DNA of 64,000 bases from an uncultured Eubacteriales bacterium (GTDB lineage: Bacteria; Bacillota; Clostridia; Oscillospirales; Acutalibacteraceae): positions 62,001-126,000 of the forward strand of contig CAKSAP010000005.1 of NCBI GenBank assembly GCA_934436505.1. Reading direction: 5' to 3'. Below are positions 1-9,161 of this stretch, in pieces. A model generated the notes under the pieces. The model saw only the letters and a list, made by a program, of their open reading frames with translations, did no database searches and was not told the DNA's origin. The stretch's first letter is position 1. Every line of letters starts with the position of its first letter. The position numbers and the translations under genes are program-made.

Positions 1-2242
1 TTGCACCGTCCTTTATAGGCTTTATCGACTTAACATTGTTGACTTCCCACGATTTATCGGTATAGTAATTGCTGATTTCCCAGTTGTCGTAGTCTCTCGG
101 TAAATCCTCATAAGCGGTAATAACATTACCACACTCATTGTTTTTAAGTACCTGACGCATATTGCGTTTATCGAAGATTTCGGAAAGAGTACCGTTTTCA
201 TCAAGGGTAAGACGGAAGAATTTATTTTCGATTTTGTTGTCGGTTATTTTAACGTCAGCTTTAATTTTGGGCATTGCAATAACCTTATAGCCCTTTGCGG
301 GAATGTCGCTGACACAATATGTAACGCCGTCAATTTTAACAGCACCGTCGCCTGTAAACGAATTCGGATTGAAAACCAAAATTCCACCGTCGGTATTGAT
401 ATTGTCGGCAATGTCGCCATATGCTTTTGAAGCGATTTCCCTACCTGAAAGCTTTAACTGCTCATACTGCTTTGAGGAAACCTCATACACCTCTTTTATC
501 GAAGAGCCGGGTATAATATCGTGGAACTGATTGAGAAGTATTGTCTCCCATCCGTCGTGAAGTGCTTTTTTCGGATATTCAGAGCCGTTAAGCTTTTCGT
601 TCATAACGGCAAGTGCTTCAGCTTTTTCATAAAGGAATTCGCACTTACGGTTATTCCTCTTGTTTTTAGCCTGCGAAGTATATGTGCCACGATGATATTC
701 GAGATACAGCTCACCCTGCCAAACAGGAGTTTTCGGGTTTTCCTCTGCTCTCTTTTTAACCCTTTCAAGCATCGAGCCGGCAAATTCCATTTTTGCAACG
801 GGCACACCCGAAATACCTTTTTTGAGAATATCGTAATATTCAAGGTCTTTTCTTATAGGTCCGCCGCCGCCGTCGCCAAAGCCAAAGGTAATCATAATAT
901 CATTATTTATATCCTTTTGCTGATAACGGTCATATCCGCCTTGAAGCTGACTCGGATTGAGTTTTGCGTTATAGGTGCAATTTGTTGCTGTCGGCACTCC
1001 CCTGTGTTTGTCCTGTGCGGTCATAAAATAAGCAAAAATATCAGTGCCGTCTATGCCCTTCCACCAAAAAGTATCATAAGGCATACGGTTTGACTCGTTC
1101 CAACCGATTTTCGAGGTTACGAACTTGTCAACACCGCTTTTCATAAGTATCTGAGGCAATGCGGCTGAATATCCGAACACGTCGGGAAGCCACAAAACCT
1201 TTGAGTCAACGCCGAATTCCTCTTTGAAGAAACTCTTTCCGTAAAGCACCTGTCTTACAAGGCTTTCTCCCGAGGAGAGATTGCAATCGGCTTCGACCCA
1301 CATTGCACCCTCAACCTCCCAACGTCCTGCCTTAATCATTTCCTTGACCTCGGCATAAAGTTCGGGACTTTCCTCTTTAAGATACTTATAAAGCTGCGCC
1401 TGACTTGACATAAATTTGTACTCGGGGTACTTTTTCATTAAGGCGAGCACAGTTGAAAACGAACGCTGTACCTTTTCCCTTGTCTGCGCAAGCGTCCAAA
1501 GCCACGCAACGTCAATATGCGTATGACCGATACAAATTGCGTTGACATCTTCCGGTGTGCATTTTTTGAAAAACTCTTCGTCAATATACTTTTGCGCCGC
1601 TTTTACGGAATTATTAAATTCAGCACTTCCGATTACACGCATATCAAGAAGATTTACCGCATTCAAAATGTGCTTTTCTATATCGATATATGTTTTTTCG
1701 TCGGGATTGAGATATTCCGTAACTTCAAACGGAACTTTAAGGCTGTAATAAAGCTTTCTTGCTTCCTCGTTGTAAACGACAAGCCTTGCGTCAAGGTCAA
1801 GCCAACCGTCGCCGTTCATACCCGTGTACGCATATATGTAAAGCTCATAGCTCTCCTCGGCATTATCAAGAAAAATCTCCCTATGATTCATATCAAGCCC
1901 TTGAACAAGAGCGCCGTTAAGGTAAACTATAAACTGCGGATTTATTGCGTCCCAGCTTTGATTGTAGGCGTCGGTTGAGATTACAAGCTCAACGTTTTTA
2001 CCCCTAAACTGCTCGGGAATGACAAGCTTTTTATAAAACCAAGCGTGCTCATCCTGCTTGCCACCCCAACGACCGATTTTATCGTATTCGACAAAGCTGT
2101 CATCAATTTCAGGCAAGGTATTATCGGACTTGTATCCGCATTTTTTATAAAGGAAGCCGTCAACACGTTCCTGTGAAACTGTCATAAATTTTTGAAACGT
2201 GTCAAAAAACACTTTCATTCTGTCTTCGTAAAAATCAGTCAT
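1..2242 (-). CDS. Alpha-mannosidase, glycoside hydrolase family 38 (partial, C-terminus beyond left edge)
   Basis: One uninterrupted minus-strand frame runs from an ATG at 2242 off the left edge; about 747 residues are visible, while family members usually have over 1000. Residues near 237-247 read HTHIDVAWLW, the GH38 zinc-site motif. Residues near 351-358 read LPDVFGYS, which carries the nucleophile Asp. FHDIIPGSS, another conserved GH38 stretch, lies near residue 565. The roughly 230 residues before the catalytic domain look like the usual N-terminal beta domain. The enzyme should hydrolyse alpha-mannosides, probably in the cytoplasm, as no signal peptide is seen. The start overlaps the end of folC by 8 bases, and a GGAG lies 8-9 bases upstream, so translation is probably coupled. 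Family assignment is sure; substrate is not visible. Confidence 0.95.
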   Translation of the reverse strand, partial: MTDFYEDRMKVFFDTFQKFMTVSQERVDGFLYKKCGYKSDNTLPEIDDSFVEYDKIGRWGGKQDEHAWFYKKLVIPEQFRGKNVELVISTDAYNQSWDAINPQFIVYLNGALVQGLDMNHREIFLDNAEESYELYIYAYTGMNGDGWLDLDARLVVYNEEARKLYYSLKVPFEVTEYLNPDEKTYIDIEKHILNAVNLLDMRVIGSAEFNNSVKAAQKYIDEEFFKKCTPEDVNAICIGHTHIDVAWLWTLAQTREKVQRSFSTVLALMKKYPEYKFMSSQAQLYKYLKEESPELYAEVKEMIKAGRWEVEGAMWVEADCNLSSGESLVRQVLYGKSFFKEEFGVDSKVLWLPDVFGYSAALPQILMKSGVDKFVTSKIGWNESNRMPYDTFWWKGIDGTDIFAYFMTAQDKHRGVPTATNCTYNAKLNPSQLQGGYDRYQQKDINNDIMITFGFGDGGGGPIRKDLEYYDILKKGISGVPVAKMEFAGSMLERVKKRAEENPKTPVWQGELYLEYHRGTYTSQAKNKRNNRKCEFLYEKAEALAVMNEKLNGSEYPKKALHDGWETILLNQFHDIIPGSSIKEVYEVSSKQYEQLKLSGREIASKAYGDIADNINTDGGILVFNPNSFTGDGAVKIDGVTYCVSDIPAKGYKVIAMPKIKADVKITDNKIENKFFRLTLDENGTLSEIFDKRNMRQVLKNNECGNVITAYEDLPRDYDNWEISNYYTDKSWEVNNVKSIKPIKDGA

Positions 2243-3491
2243 AGGCTTTATCTCCATCCTTAAATATATCGGAAATCAAATAGAAAGAACCGCACACTAA
2301 AACGAACTGCGAATTTTCTACCGCTTTATGATAAGCGATTTTCGGGTTAATTTCAATACTTATTTTATCAATATATTTTTTTGAGTATTCGGAGAGCCTT
2401 TCAGGCGACTCCGAGCGTGGGTTATCGGGCTTTGTAAATATAACATTCTTGCAAAAGGGCAATACGTTTGAAAGATATTTTTCGCAATCCTTATCCGCCA
2501 TCATTCCGATTACAGCGGTTATCTCCTTATCTGAATACTCACTCTTCAAGACGCTTGACAACGCCCGTGAGCACTCCTCATTATGTCCGCCGTCAATCAA
2601 AACATTATCGCCGATTTGCTCCATTCTGCCGTGCATAACCGTATGCTTTAACGAATACGCAATATCCTCGTACCCGACTTTTTTGATTTTATTTAGAGCC
2701 TCGATAACGCCGATTGCATTTTCGACCTGATGCCGTCCGTCAAGCGAAACAAAATATCTCTTATCCTTATAAATAAAATCCGTACCGTTTTTGCCTTCTG
2801 AAAGTATTTCAACTTTATCAAAATCGGCAACGGTCAAATTCGCATTTTTCTCTTTTACCGTCTTTTCTATGACCTTTAGCGCCTCGTTGTCTTGAAGCGA
2901 GGTTGTAACAACAGAAATTCCGTCTTTTATAATTCCGCACTTTTCAAAAGCGATTTTCTCGATAGTATCGCCCAAAATATTCGTGTGATCCTTTGAAATT
3001 GAGGTTATTACCGCCACCTCGGGCTTTTTTATTACGTTTGTTGCGTCAAACCGTCCGCCCAAGCCTACTTCCATAACCGCATAATCGCATTTTTGCTCGC
3101 TGAAATATAGCAGTGCGACAGCTGTTATAGCTTCAAATTCCGTTATAACAAGCCCGTTTTCGGAAAGCTCGTCAATAATCGCCTTTACTCTTGAAACAAC
3201 ACGTGCTAGGTCTTGCTTCGGAATGTTTATGTCGTTTATTCTTATTCTTTCGCAAAAATCAAATACATAAGGCGAAGTGAAAAGTCCTGTTTTGTAATTT
3301 GCGCTTATCAAGGCGTTTGAAATCATAGTCGAGGTTGAGCCTTTTCCGTTCGTTCCCGCAATATGTATAAATTTCAAATTATCCTGTGGATTTTCAAGCT
3401 TTTCAAGCAACACGTTTAATCTTTCAAGTCCCGGTTTAATACCGAAAACCAAAAGCGAATGGATATAATCCACCGCCTGCTCATATGTCAT
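2235..3491 (-). CDS. folC: Bifunctional folylpolyglutamate synthase/dihydrofolate synthase
   Basis: The protein (418 residues) has the Mur-ligase-like ATP-binding loop GTNGKGS near residue 46, the SPYVFDFCERIRIN stretch, and the central SKDHTNILG motif, all typical of FolC. It adds glutamate to folates and, in bifunctional forms, makes dihydrofolate from dihydropteroate. The open frame extends 11 codons further upstream, but I place the start at the ATG at 3491 because GGAGATGA lies directly before it and homologues begin with MTYEQAVDYI-like sequence. The gene overlaps the mannosidase gene downstream, an odd partner for a folate enzyme. Folate genes folA and thyA lie elsewhere in the window at 34.6-36.0 kb. 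Confidence 0.95.
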   Translation of the reverse strand: MTYEQAVDYIHSLLVFGIKPGLERLNVLLEKLENPQDNLKFIHIAGTNGKGSTSTMISNALISANYKTGLFTSPYVFDFCERIRINDINIPKQDLARVVSRVKAIIDELSENGLVITEFEAITAVALLYFSEQKCDYAVMEVGLGGRFDATNVIKKPEVAVITSISKDHTNILGDTIEKIAFEKCGIIKDGISVVTTSLQDNEALKVIEKTVKEKNANLTVADFDKVEILSEGKNGTDFIYKDKRYFVSLDGRHQVENAIGVIEALNKIKKVGYEDIAYSLKHTVMHGRMEQIGDNVLIDGGHNEECSRALSSVLKSEYSDKEITAVIGMMADKDCEKYLSNVLPFCKNVIFTKPDNPRSESPERLSEYSKKYIDKISIEINPKIAYHKAVENSQFVLVCGSFYLISDIFKDGDKAYD

Positions 3492-3546
3492 AAAATCATC
3501 TCCGAAAAAAGTATAACATAACAATTAAAAATATTAAAGATTTTTA

Positions 3547-3575
3547 TTTACAATCTCTTTTTCAGGGTGTAAACT
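3547..3575 (+). promoter_or_regulatory. Sigma-A-type promoter of the sugar symporter gene
   Basis: TTTACA at 3547-3552 and TAAACT at 3570-3575 are separated by exactly 17 bases and sit about 30 bases before the GGAGGG ribosome binding site of the transporter. Read by eye only. Confidence 0.55.
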
Positions 3576-3605
3576 GAAATAAAATAACAAACGGAGGGTT
3601 GTGCA

Positions 3606-5036
3606 ATGACAGAAAGAAAATTAACAGGTAAGCGTAAACTCGGCTACTGCTCGGGTGTAATTACGGAATCCTTGCTCTATAATATGTTCTGTACATATTA
3701 TCTTGTATTCCTGACCGACATTATTCATATGAAGCCCGTATTAGCAGGTACAGTAAGCTTTATTTCGATTTGCTGGGACGCAATAACAGACCCGATTATC
3801 GGCGCATATGCCGACCAAAACGGCGCAGACAAAAGAAAATATATGGCAAAATCGCTGTTTCCGTTAGTTTTGCTGTTTATTGCCGCTTTCTTTAATATCG
3901 GTACTGATAACAGCGTTATTCAGTTCATTTACTATACCGCAATCGCCATGCTTTTTTGGCTTGCTTATACGATATATACAATTCCGTATTATGCAATCGT
4001 TGCTGAAATCACGCAGGACTATGACGAACGAACGGAAATCAGAAGCACAAGCTCGCTTATCAACACTGCGGCAATCTTTCTCGGAAATGCCTTGCCTGCC
4101 GTTGTACCGTCGCTTTTTGCAGGCGTTGTAATTTCAGGAAAGCATATCGGCGAGTCGCTCGGTTGGGAAATAACAGCGATTATAATGTGCGTACTTTCGC
4201 TTATGTTCGGTATCTTTACGGTCAAGTCCCTCAAGGGAGTTAAGCTCATTAAGGCGGAAGCTGAAAATGTCACGGGCGAAAGAAAGAAAATCAAAGCAAT
4301 ATTTGCAGAAATGCTTGAAGTGCTAAAAATCAAGCCTTTTAAGTGGTTTGCAATGTTTATTGTTTTCTTCCTTATTGCCTCATCAATGATACAATCGTCA
4401 TTTGAATATATGATTAAGGATTGCGTCGGCGCAGACCCCGAAATATATATGGTTGTGGTTATCGTCGAATTGGTTGTCGTAATGGCAGCGTTTATTCCGA
4501 TAGTTACAAAGGTCGCAGAGAAAAAGGACAGAAGATTTTCAAGCCTTGTATTTATGTCAATAATGTGCATCGGTCTTATCGGCTGCAAAATTGCAGGTGT
4601 TACCTCTATTGTTGTTGTGCTTATAATCACGTTCTTTATGGCTGTCGGTATGGCTAATTTCTGGACTGTATTTTACTCAATCGCCTATGACCTTGTTGAG
4701 GTGGACGAGTTCGCATACGGCTCACGCCGAGAAAGCGTAATAACAGCCTTACCGCAATTTTTCCAAAAATTCGGCTCGGCTATCGGTGTTTGGACGGTAG
4801 GCTTTGTGCTTCAGCTTGCAGGCTACAACAAGGCAAACTCAGTACAGCCTGCAACCGTTGCAAAGGGAATTGAAAATAATGTAACGATTTTGCCCGCAGC
4901 GTTCCTTGTGCTTTCGATAATCGGCGTTTATCTCTACCCTGTTACAAAAGAAAAATTCTCAAAGCTTAAAGATGAGCTTGAAAAGAAAAAAGCCGGTCAA
5001 GAATACTCAACCGACGGTCTTGAAAAATTGGTGTAA
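3606..5036 (+). CDS. GPH-family (MelB-like) sugar:cation symporter
   Basis: A 476-residue membrane protein with about 12 hydrophobic segments. The motif WDAITDPIIGAYADQN near residues 58-73 matches the glycoside-pentoside-hexuronide symporter family (WDAxxDPxxG). It is expected to import a sugar or glycoside with Na+ or H+. The ATG at 3606 follows GGAGGG by 7 bases. It is transcribed away from the folC-mannosidase pair, so a role in taking up a mannoside is conceivable but only inferred. A second, divergent family member is encoded at 26295-27764. A hairpin terminator follows the gene. Confidence 0.9.
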   Translation: MTERKLTGKRKLGYCSGVITESLLYNMFCTYYLVFLTDIIHMKPVLAGTVSFISICWDAITDPIIGAYADQNGADKRKYMAKSLFPLVLLFIAAFFNIGTDNSVIQFIYYTAIAMLFWLAYTIYTIPYYAIVAEITQDYDERTEIRSTSSLINTAAIFLGNALPAVVPSLFAGVVISGKHIGESLGWEITAIIMCVLSLMFGIFTVKSLKGVKLIKAEAENVTGERKKIKAIFAEMLEVLKIKPFKWFAMFIVFFLIASSMIQSSFEYMIKDCVGADPEIYMVVVIVELVVVMAAFIPIVTKVAEKKDRRFSSLVFMSIMCIGLIGCKIAGVTSIVVVLIITFFMAVGMANFWTVFYSIAYDLVEVDEFAYGSRRESVITALPQFFQKFGSAIGVWTVGFVLQLAGYNKANSVQPATVAKGIENNVTILPAAFLVLSIIGVYLYPVTKEKFSKLKDELEKKKAGQEYSTDGLEKLV

Positions 5037-5049
5037 ACGAACATATATA

Positions 5050-5084
5050 AAAACAAGCTTCCTACAAAGGAAGCTTGTTTTTAT
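5050..5084. terminator. Bidirectional intrinsic terminator
   Basis: A 14-bp perfect stem (AAAACAAGCTTCCT and its complement) with a 4-base loop ACAA and T/A runs on both sides. It lies between the convergent symporter and SLH-protein genes and can serve both. Confidence 0.9.
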
Positions 5085-5099
5085 ATCATTTGATGTAGA

Positions 5100-6098
5100 T
5101 TAAAGAATATTTTTTTTGCTCATATTTTCAAGCATTTGAGCCATTTCAGCTCTGCCTGCATTGCCTGTCGGATTAAGGTATTCGGCACCGCCTACAATTC
5201 CGTTTTCAACTGCCCAAGCAACAGATGTTTTTGCCCACGGGCTTGTATTTCCGCCGTCAGGATAGCGAGCAAGGATTGTATCAACGTTGCCGGATGCCTC
5301 GCCATTCAAATATCTGCAAAAGATTATGCAAATTTGCTCTCTTGAAATAGGTGTACCAACGCCGAAATAATCACTTGAATAACCGTTTACAATGCCCTTG
5401 GCTCTTGCCCAAGCAACTGCAGCCGAATAATAAGCATTTCTCGGAACATCAGAAAAGCTGCTGTCCTTACCTTCATATGCAGAGAGGTCAGCACCGGCAA
5501 TTCTTGCAAGAATTACAACAAAATCCTGTCTCTGAATATTGTTTACAGGTCCGAAGCTTCCGTCCGAATAACCCGTAATATAACCTTTTTGTGCAACTGA
5601 TTTAACAGCCGGATAATACCAAGCCTCATATGAGGTATCAGGGAAAATCGTTTTGTGGTGTAACGCAAATAATGGCGATAAATCTTCATTATTTGGACCT
5701 AAAACATTATCGCTGAAAAATTCCAAAATCAAATCTGTCGGAACAGTCGATAAAACCTTAAATTTAACGGTAAAAATCACTTTGTTTTCAAAATCGGTAT
5801 CTCCGGCGCTTGTCCAAGTAAAGTTTACCATACCCGGTTTAGAGTAATCAACAATATCGATTGCGCTTGTGCTCACTACCTGATAGACATCCGTATCATA
5901 TTTAAGTCTTATACCGAGTCCTGAAATTTTGTTTGCGTTTATAACAACCTTCGCAGTTGCTATTTCGCCAACCTTGTAGCTTGATTTATCCATTACAACA
6001 GATATTGAATTATCCGCCGCAAATGAGCTCAATCCCATGGCAAACAAAGATGTAAACACCATCAATGCAGCCAAAAACAAAGATAAAGTCTTTTTCAT
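5100..6098 (-). CDS. Secreted cohesin-like and S-layer-homology domain protein
   Basis: 332 residues. An N-terminal signal peptide (KKT, hydrophobic core, SSFAAD) is followed by a cohesin-type beta domain at about residues 32-150 (SSYKVGEIATAKVVINA, then the paired strands ending VIFTVKFKVLS). Three S-layer-homology repeats follow at about 155-330, recognisable by FxDTSYEAWYYPAVKSVAQKG, GYSDGSFGP and IxRQDFVVILAR. The protein is probably exported and bound to the cell wall through the SLH repeats, leaving the cohesin-like domain to bind a partner; no dockerin gene is seen here. I choose the ATG at 6098 behind AGGAG; a GTG codon lies directly before it. Single gene with its own terminator downstream. 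Confidence 0.85.
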   Translation of the reverse strand: MKKTLSLFLAALMVFTSLFAMGLSSFAADNSISVVMDKSSYKVGEIATAKVVINANKISGLGIRLKYDTDVYQVVSTSAIDIVDYSKPGMVNFTWTSAGDTDFENKVIFTVKFKVLSTVPTDLILEFFSDNVLGPNNEDLSPLFALHHKTIFPDTSYEAWYYPAVKSVAQKGYITGYSDGSFGPVNNIQRQDFVVILARIAGADLSAYEGKDSSFSDVPRNAYYSAAVAWARAKGIVNGYSSDYFGVGTPISREQICIIFCRYLNGEASGNVDTILARYPDGGNTSPWAKTSVAWAVENGIVGGAEYLNPTGNAGRAEMAQMLENMSKKNIL

Positions 6099-6101
6099 CA
6101 C

Positions 6102-6499
6102 AACATCTCCTAAGTAAATATGTTGTAATTATATCATTTATCCGCATTGACTGCAAGAGAAAATACAAGTGAAAATAATGTTTAAATTTTTGTTAATGTT
6201 CCTTAAAGCTCATCTCCCTTTTGCTCCGCAAAACATGGACTATGCAGGTTCAAGCCCTGTCGGAATTTCAATTGGTTTATTAAAGAAATTTATCAATATG
6301 TAAAAAGCAACAAATTATTGCAAATTTTATTGTATATAATTTCCCTTGAACGAGATTATATGGATATGATAATATGAACATACTTAAATTATAAATACTG
6401 ATTTAGTTTCATCACGTCCTGCTCAGTTAAATAAAGCAAAGAAGATTATGAAAGATATTCTTAGTAAAATTAAGAATAGTTTTATTGAGGTGTGTAAAA
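6102..6499. other. Non-coding gap with one tRNA-tail repeat copy and a gene remnant
   Basis: About 400 bases between the SLH protein and the first islet gene. It holds an isolated copy of the tRNA-tail repeat (6212-6270) and, at 6388-6507, an open stretch of 39 codons without a convincing start that reads like a protein C-terminus. The rest is AT-rich and shows nothing I recognise. Confidence 0.6.
6212..6270 (+). repeat. Short copy of the tRNA-tail repeat (copy R0)
   Basis: This stretch matches the right-hand parts of two copies at 10082-10194 and 10302-10417: a TTTTGC/GCAAAA hairpin, then GGACTATGCAGG, TTCAAG and CCTGTCGGAATTTCA. GCAGG-TTCAAGC-CCTGT has the form of a tRNA T-arm. It lies about 3.9 kb left of the others in the same orientation, and no full tRNA is present here. 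Confidence 0.8.
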
Positions 6500-6507
6500 G
6501 TGAATAA
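6388..6507 (+). pseudogene. Possible C-terminal gene remnant
   Basis: Thirty-nine open codons between in-frame stops, reading ...VSSRPAQLNKAKKIMKDIL... to a stop that overlaps the start of the next gene. There is an internal ATG at 6448 but no ribosome binding site. It may be the tail of a lost gene or chance. Confidence 0.25.
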
Positions 6508-6943
6508 AACTTTAAAAGAATATTTAATTACCGTTTTTTTTACATTTATAGCTTTACTTTATGCAGTGCTTATAGGATTGCTTTCGGTTTATCTGATTTC
6601 TAATAATATTAAGAACAGAATATCGGTTTTCATTGGATATGCTGTACTTATGCTTATTGCAACAATAATTATGTATTGCATATCTAAAAAGAAACTCGCC
6701 GTTAATATTTCAAAACTTGAAAGTATATCAATTTCTGTTATTACGACCGTAGTTTTATTTGTTATACTTCCTTTGGTTACTAATCATAGAGTAAATCCGT
6801 TTATGGAACTTGTTTCAACTGTTCCTTATTTTTTCCTTTCAAGTTTGAATTTTCCGGAAACTGTTTTATTCATACCGTTTGTAATGTTTGAGTTATTCCC
6901 GTTGCTTTCACTTATGATAGGTGTGATAACAAAAAACAGGTAA
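6500..6943 (+). CDS. Small multi-pass membrane protein of unknown function
   Basis: 147 residues with four hydrophobic segments at about residues 8-33, 43-60, 73-93 and 108-140, short loops and few charges. I do not recognise the family. The frame can open at a TTG at 6485, but I prefer the GTG at 6500 because GAGGTG lies 7 bases before it. It is the first of four same-strand small genes in the islet; a gap of about 415 bases with a repeat copy separates it from the next. The DNA is visibly more AT-rich than the housekeeping genes around it, which hints at acquisition. Confidence 0.7.
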   Translation: MNKTLKEYLITVFFTFIALLYAVLIGLLSVYLISNNIKNRISVFIGYAVLMLIATIIMYCISKKKLAVNISKLESISISVITTVVLFVILPLVTNHRVNPFMELVSTVPYFFLSSLNFPETVLFIPFVMFELFPLLSLMIGVITKNR

Positions 6944-7036
6944 ATCATCTTATAAGAGTGGATTTGAATGCACTGAATTCTGCTGCTGTAGTGTAGAACA
7001 GAAATTCTTATCTAAATAAGTTTGCGCCTAATAATC

Positions 7037-7133
7037 CGTTCAAATGCGCGTAGCGCTTTGATGGGTGCACCCTGTGATAATTACCGTTTCAAACACACAG
7101 GGTACACTGAATATGTGCTTAGCAAACAATGGA
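7037..7133 (+). repeat. Islet hairpin repeat, copy A
   Basis: About 97 bases from CGTTCAAATG to CAAACAATGGA, matching copies at 9162-9258 and 9869-9945. It contains a small stem around GCGC-GTA-GCGC and a larger one, ACCCTGTG paired with CACAGGGT, around a 20-base loop with a conserved ACCGTTTCAAA. Open frames across it are artefacts. Confidence 0.9.
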
Positions 7134-7143
7134 AGGAATATAA

Positions 7144-7368
7144 GCCGTACACCGCGGTTATAAGCGACTACTTTACACAAATAAAAGCCAAAACGAAATT
7201 TTTGATTACTATAATGGCATTCGCAAATGCTATAAGTGGACGGAAGCTGATCCATATCTTGTTACCCAATATATTGGTAACCAAAAAATTCTTACCCGAG
7301 AAAAAGTCAAATATATTAGCTCATCAAAAACCGCATGGGAAGGAGAATTATTTAAATATGGCAAGTAA
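7144..7368 (+). pseudogene. Gene remnant between repeat copy A and the next CDS
   Basis: Seventy-four open codons after an in-frame stop, with no start codon. The product reads like the end of a real protein (DYYNGIRKCYKWTEADPY ... SSSKTAWEGELFKYGK) with plausible amino-acid composition. Its stop lies 8 bases inside the next gene. I take it for a decayed or truncated gene cut off at its 5' end by repeat copy A. Family unknown. Confidence 0.45.
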
Positions 7369-8125
7369 AATAAAAAAAACAATTATGTTCTTATGTTGCA
7401 CAATATTAGTACTGTTTGTGGCTTTATCTGCCGTGTTTAAAGTAAATTTTTTTCAGGTGATTTCCCTTCCGACATATATTACGAGCGATGATCTGGAATA
7501 TTATAATGGATTTTTACCGCAAAGTAAAATTGGTTGCCCATATTCAATCAGCAATTATCAAGAAAAAGAACTGGATATGTGGTATTTTAAGGACTTAACT
7601 GGGAAAATCAAAGAAAATATAATTGGAAAAGATTTTTGGGTGTATAACGATAATTTTGATATACTATTTTGCTCTGACGGAAAGAAGTATATACGTAATG
7701 ACACTCACTTTAGTTCTGATGTAACAAGCGATATGGTTAATTCGATTTCGTTTTTTGAGGAACATCCTGTTGATGTGTACAAAGAAGATATTGCTATTCG
7801 TAATATTTCTCCTCTTTTGAACGATAAAGATATTTCCGAACTTGCAAATATTATAATTAACGATGAGTATTGTTTGGATGATTTGGATGAAATCGATAAC
7901 ACACAATATTTGTATGATTTGAATATTGCATGGTATGTTATATTTGAACTCAAGAATACTGAAGAGTTTAATTATGAAGGACTTTGTGTGGCTGAAACTC
8001 AGCGTTATTACATTGTCTATTATAATGATAAAATGTATTTAAGAGATTTGAACGGAAATCTAAAATTTATTCCTAATGAAATAGCTAATAAAATACTTAA
8101 TTCTGAATTAACATTGGTTAAATAG
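7358..8125 (+). CDS. Membrane-anchored protein of unknown function
   Basis: 255 residues. After a short basic N-terminus (MASKIKKT) comes one hydrophobic segment at about residues 8-28; the remaining 225 residues are hydrophilic and acidic and should lie outside the cell. No motif or catalytic pattern is recognised. The open frame extends upstream to 7022, but that part translates repeat copy A and remnant DNA, so I place the start at the ATG at 7358, 12 bases after AGGAG. Its architecture (one N-terminal anchor plus an outside domain) is shared with the next two genes, but the domains look unrelated by eye. Confidence 0.75.
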   Translation: MASKIKKTIMFLCCTILVLFVALSAVFKVNFFQVISLPTYITSDDLEYYNGFLPQSKIGCPYSISNYQEKELDMWYFKDLTGKIKENIIGKDFWVYNDNFDILFCSDGKKYIRNDTHFSSDVTSDMVNSISFFEEHPVDVYKEDIAIRNISPLLNDKDISELANIIINDEYCLDDLDEIDNTQYLYDLNIAWYVIFELKNTEEFNYEGLCVAETQRYYIVYYNDKMYLRDLNGNLKFIPNEIANKILNSELTLVK

Positions 8126-8136
8126 TTGATTTGTAT

Positions 8137-8253
8137 ATGAGAATATTTGCGATAACTTCGGTGCCTGTGGCGGCAAATGGCAATGTAACAAGGAAATATT
8201 CAGAAACATATACCGTCGGTGCAACGGAAGAAATAAAGGTTAGTAGTTGGTGA
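8137..8253 (+). pseudogene. 38-codon gene remnant
   Basis: An open stretch from an ATG at 8137 reading ...VPVAANGNVTRKYSETYTVG... to a TGA at 8251. It has no ribosome binding site and resembles the last beta strands of an exported protein. It fills the gap between two islet genes and may be the tail of a lost one. Confidence 0.35.
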
Positions 8254-8257
8254 TTAA

Positions 8258-9124
8258 ATGAATAAAAAGAAAAAATTAATAATACTGTTTTGCGCCATTT
8301 TTTTAGTTATCATTGCAACATCTTTTGTTTTGATTGAAAAGAAAAACATATCAAAGCACAACTTGGTTTATGCCAGCGGCATTGACAATAAATTGTATGA
8401 ATACAATTTATCCAAACTTGATGAAAAACAGATTTCTTTTGACGGGTATTCGGATTATTTTCTTGTCGGAGAATATACCCAAGGGGATTATTGCTGTGTC
8501 GCAAAAAATGAAAATTCGGCTTATGTTGTCTTAATGGTTAAAGACGGCATTGTAAAAAAAGTATATCAGTTAAGCTTTTGTCCTGATAAAATTATTGTAG
8601 GAAAAAGCAATATTTATTGCTTATCAGAGGGAAGGATTTATCTGATAAGCACAACGGACAATTCTGAAATCCTTTATAAAGAAAATGTATATACCGAAAA
8701 ATACTGCTTGAGTATGTTTGTTACCGAACAGGAGGATTTGGTTTATTTAAGGCAAGAAAATGACGGAAGTGTCTCGGCTTTGCTTGACAGTAACGGGCAG
8801 GAAAGTAATATTTTCACTTTTAATTTAAAAGAGGCTTCCATTTTCGGGCTTGATGTCGACGGCAGAATTTTGTATATTGATAGAATCGACAATAACGCTT
8901 TGAAAAGTGTTTCCGTTTATGGGGGAAAGTTGAATAAAGTAAGAAAATACGGTAAAGATGTTACTTCCGTTCGGTCCATGTTTGATGGTGAATTTGTCAT
9001 TAAATATAAAATCAGGATTGTTGACAACTGCCCATATGTCTTTGTAGATAGCGGCAAAACAGGCGTTTCTGTCGTAACCGGCTTACCTTGGTTTGATGTA
9101 CCGGATTCTGTTGTTGTAGTTTAG
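8258..9124 (+). CDS. Membrane-anchored, beta-propeller-like protein of unknown function
   Basis: 288 residues: KKKK, a hydrophobic anchor at about residues 6-26, then an outside part made of short repeated strand patterns (LVYASGIDNKLYEYNLS, IYCLSEGRIYLISTTD, DGRILYIDRIDNNALKSV). These look like blades of a DUF5050-like or other beta propeller, though no repeat is strict enough to name the family. The ATG at 8258 has only a weak GGTGA five bases before it. It is followed by repeat copy B. No enzymatic residues are evident; a binding or sensing role outside the membrane is a guess. Confidence 0.7.
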   Translation: MNKKKKLIILFCAIFLVIIATSFVLIEKKNISKHNLVYASGIDNKLYEYNLSKLDEKQISFDGYSDYFLVGEYTQGDYCCVAKNENSAYVVLMVKDGIVKKVYQLSFCPDKIIVGKSNIYCLSEGRIYLISTTDNSEILYKENVYTEKYCLSMFVTEQEDLVYLRQENDGSVSALLDSNGQESNIFTFNLKEASIFGLDVDGRILYIDRIDNNALKSVSVYGGKLNKVRKYGKDVTSVRSMFDGEFVIKYKIRIVDNCPYVFVDSGKTGVSVVTGLPWFDVPDSVVVV

Positions 9125-9161
9125 TTTTGAAAGGCTTGTCTAAATTTTTATTTCATCAACT

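Noticed and set aside
521..1093. A 190-codon plus-strand frame at the left edge
   Set aside because: It lies antisense to a continuous GH38 frame that carries all family motifs.
4019..4630. A 203-codon antisense frame within the first symporter gene
   Set aside because: Mirror of the transporter codons; low-complexity product and no translation signal.
7022..7357. N-terminal extension of the gene at 7358
   Set aside because: It translates repeat copy A and remnant DNA; the ATG at 7358 with AGGAG before a membrane anchor is the better start.
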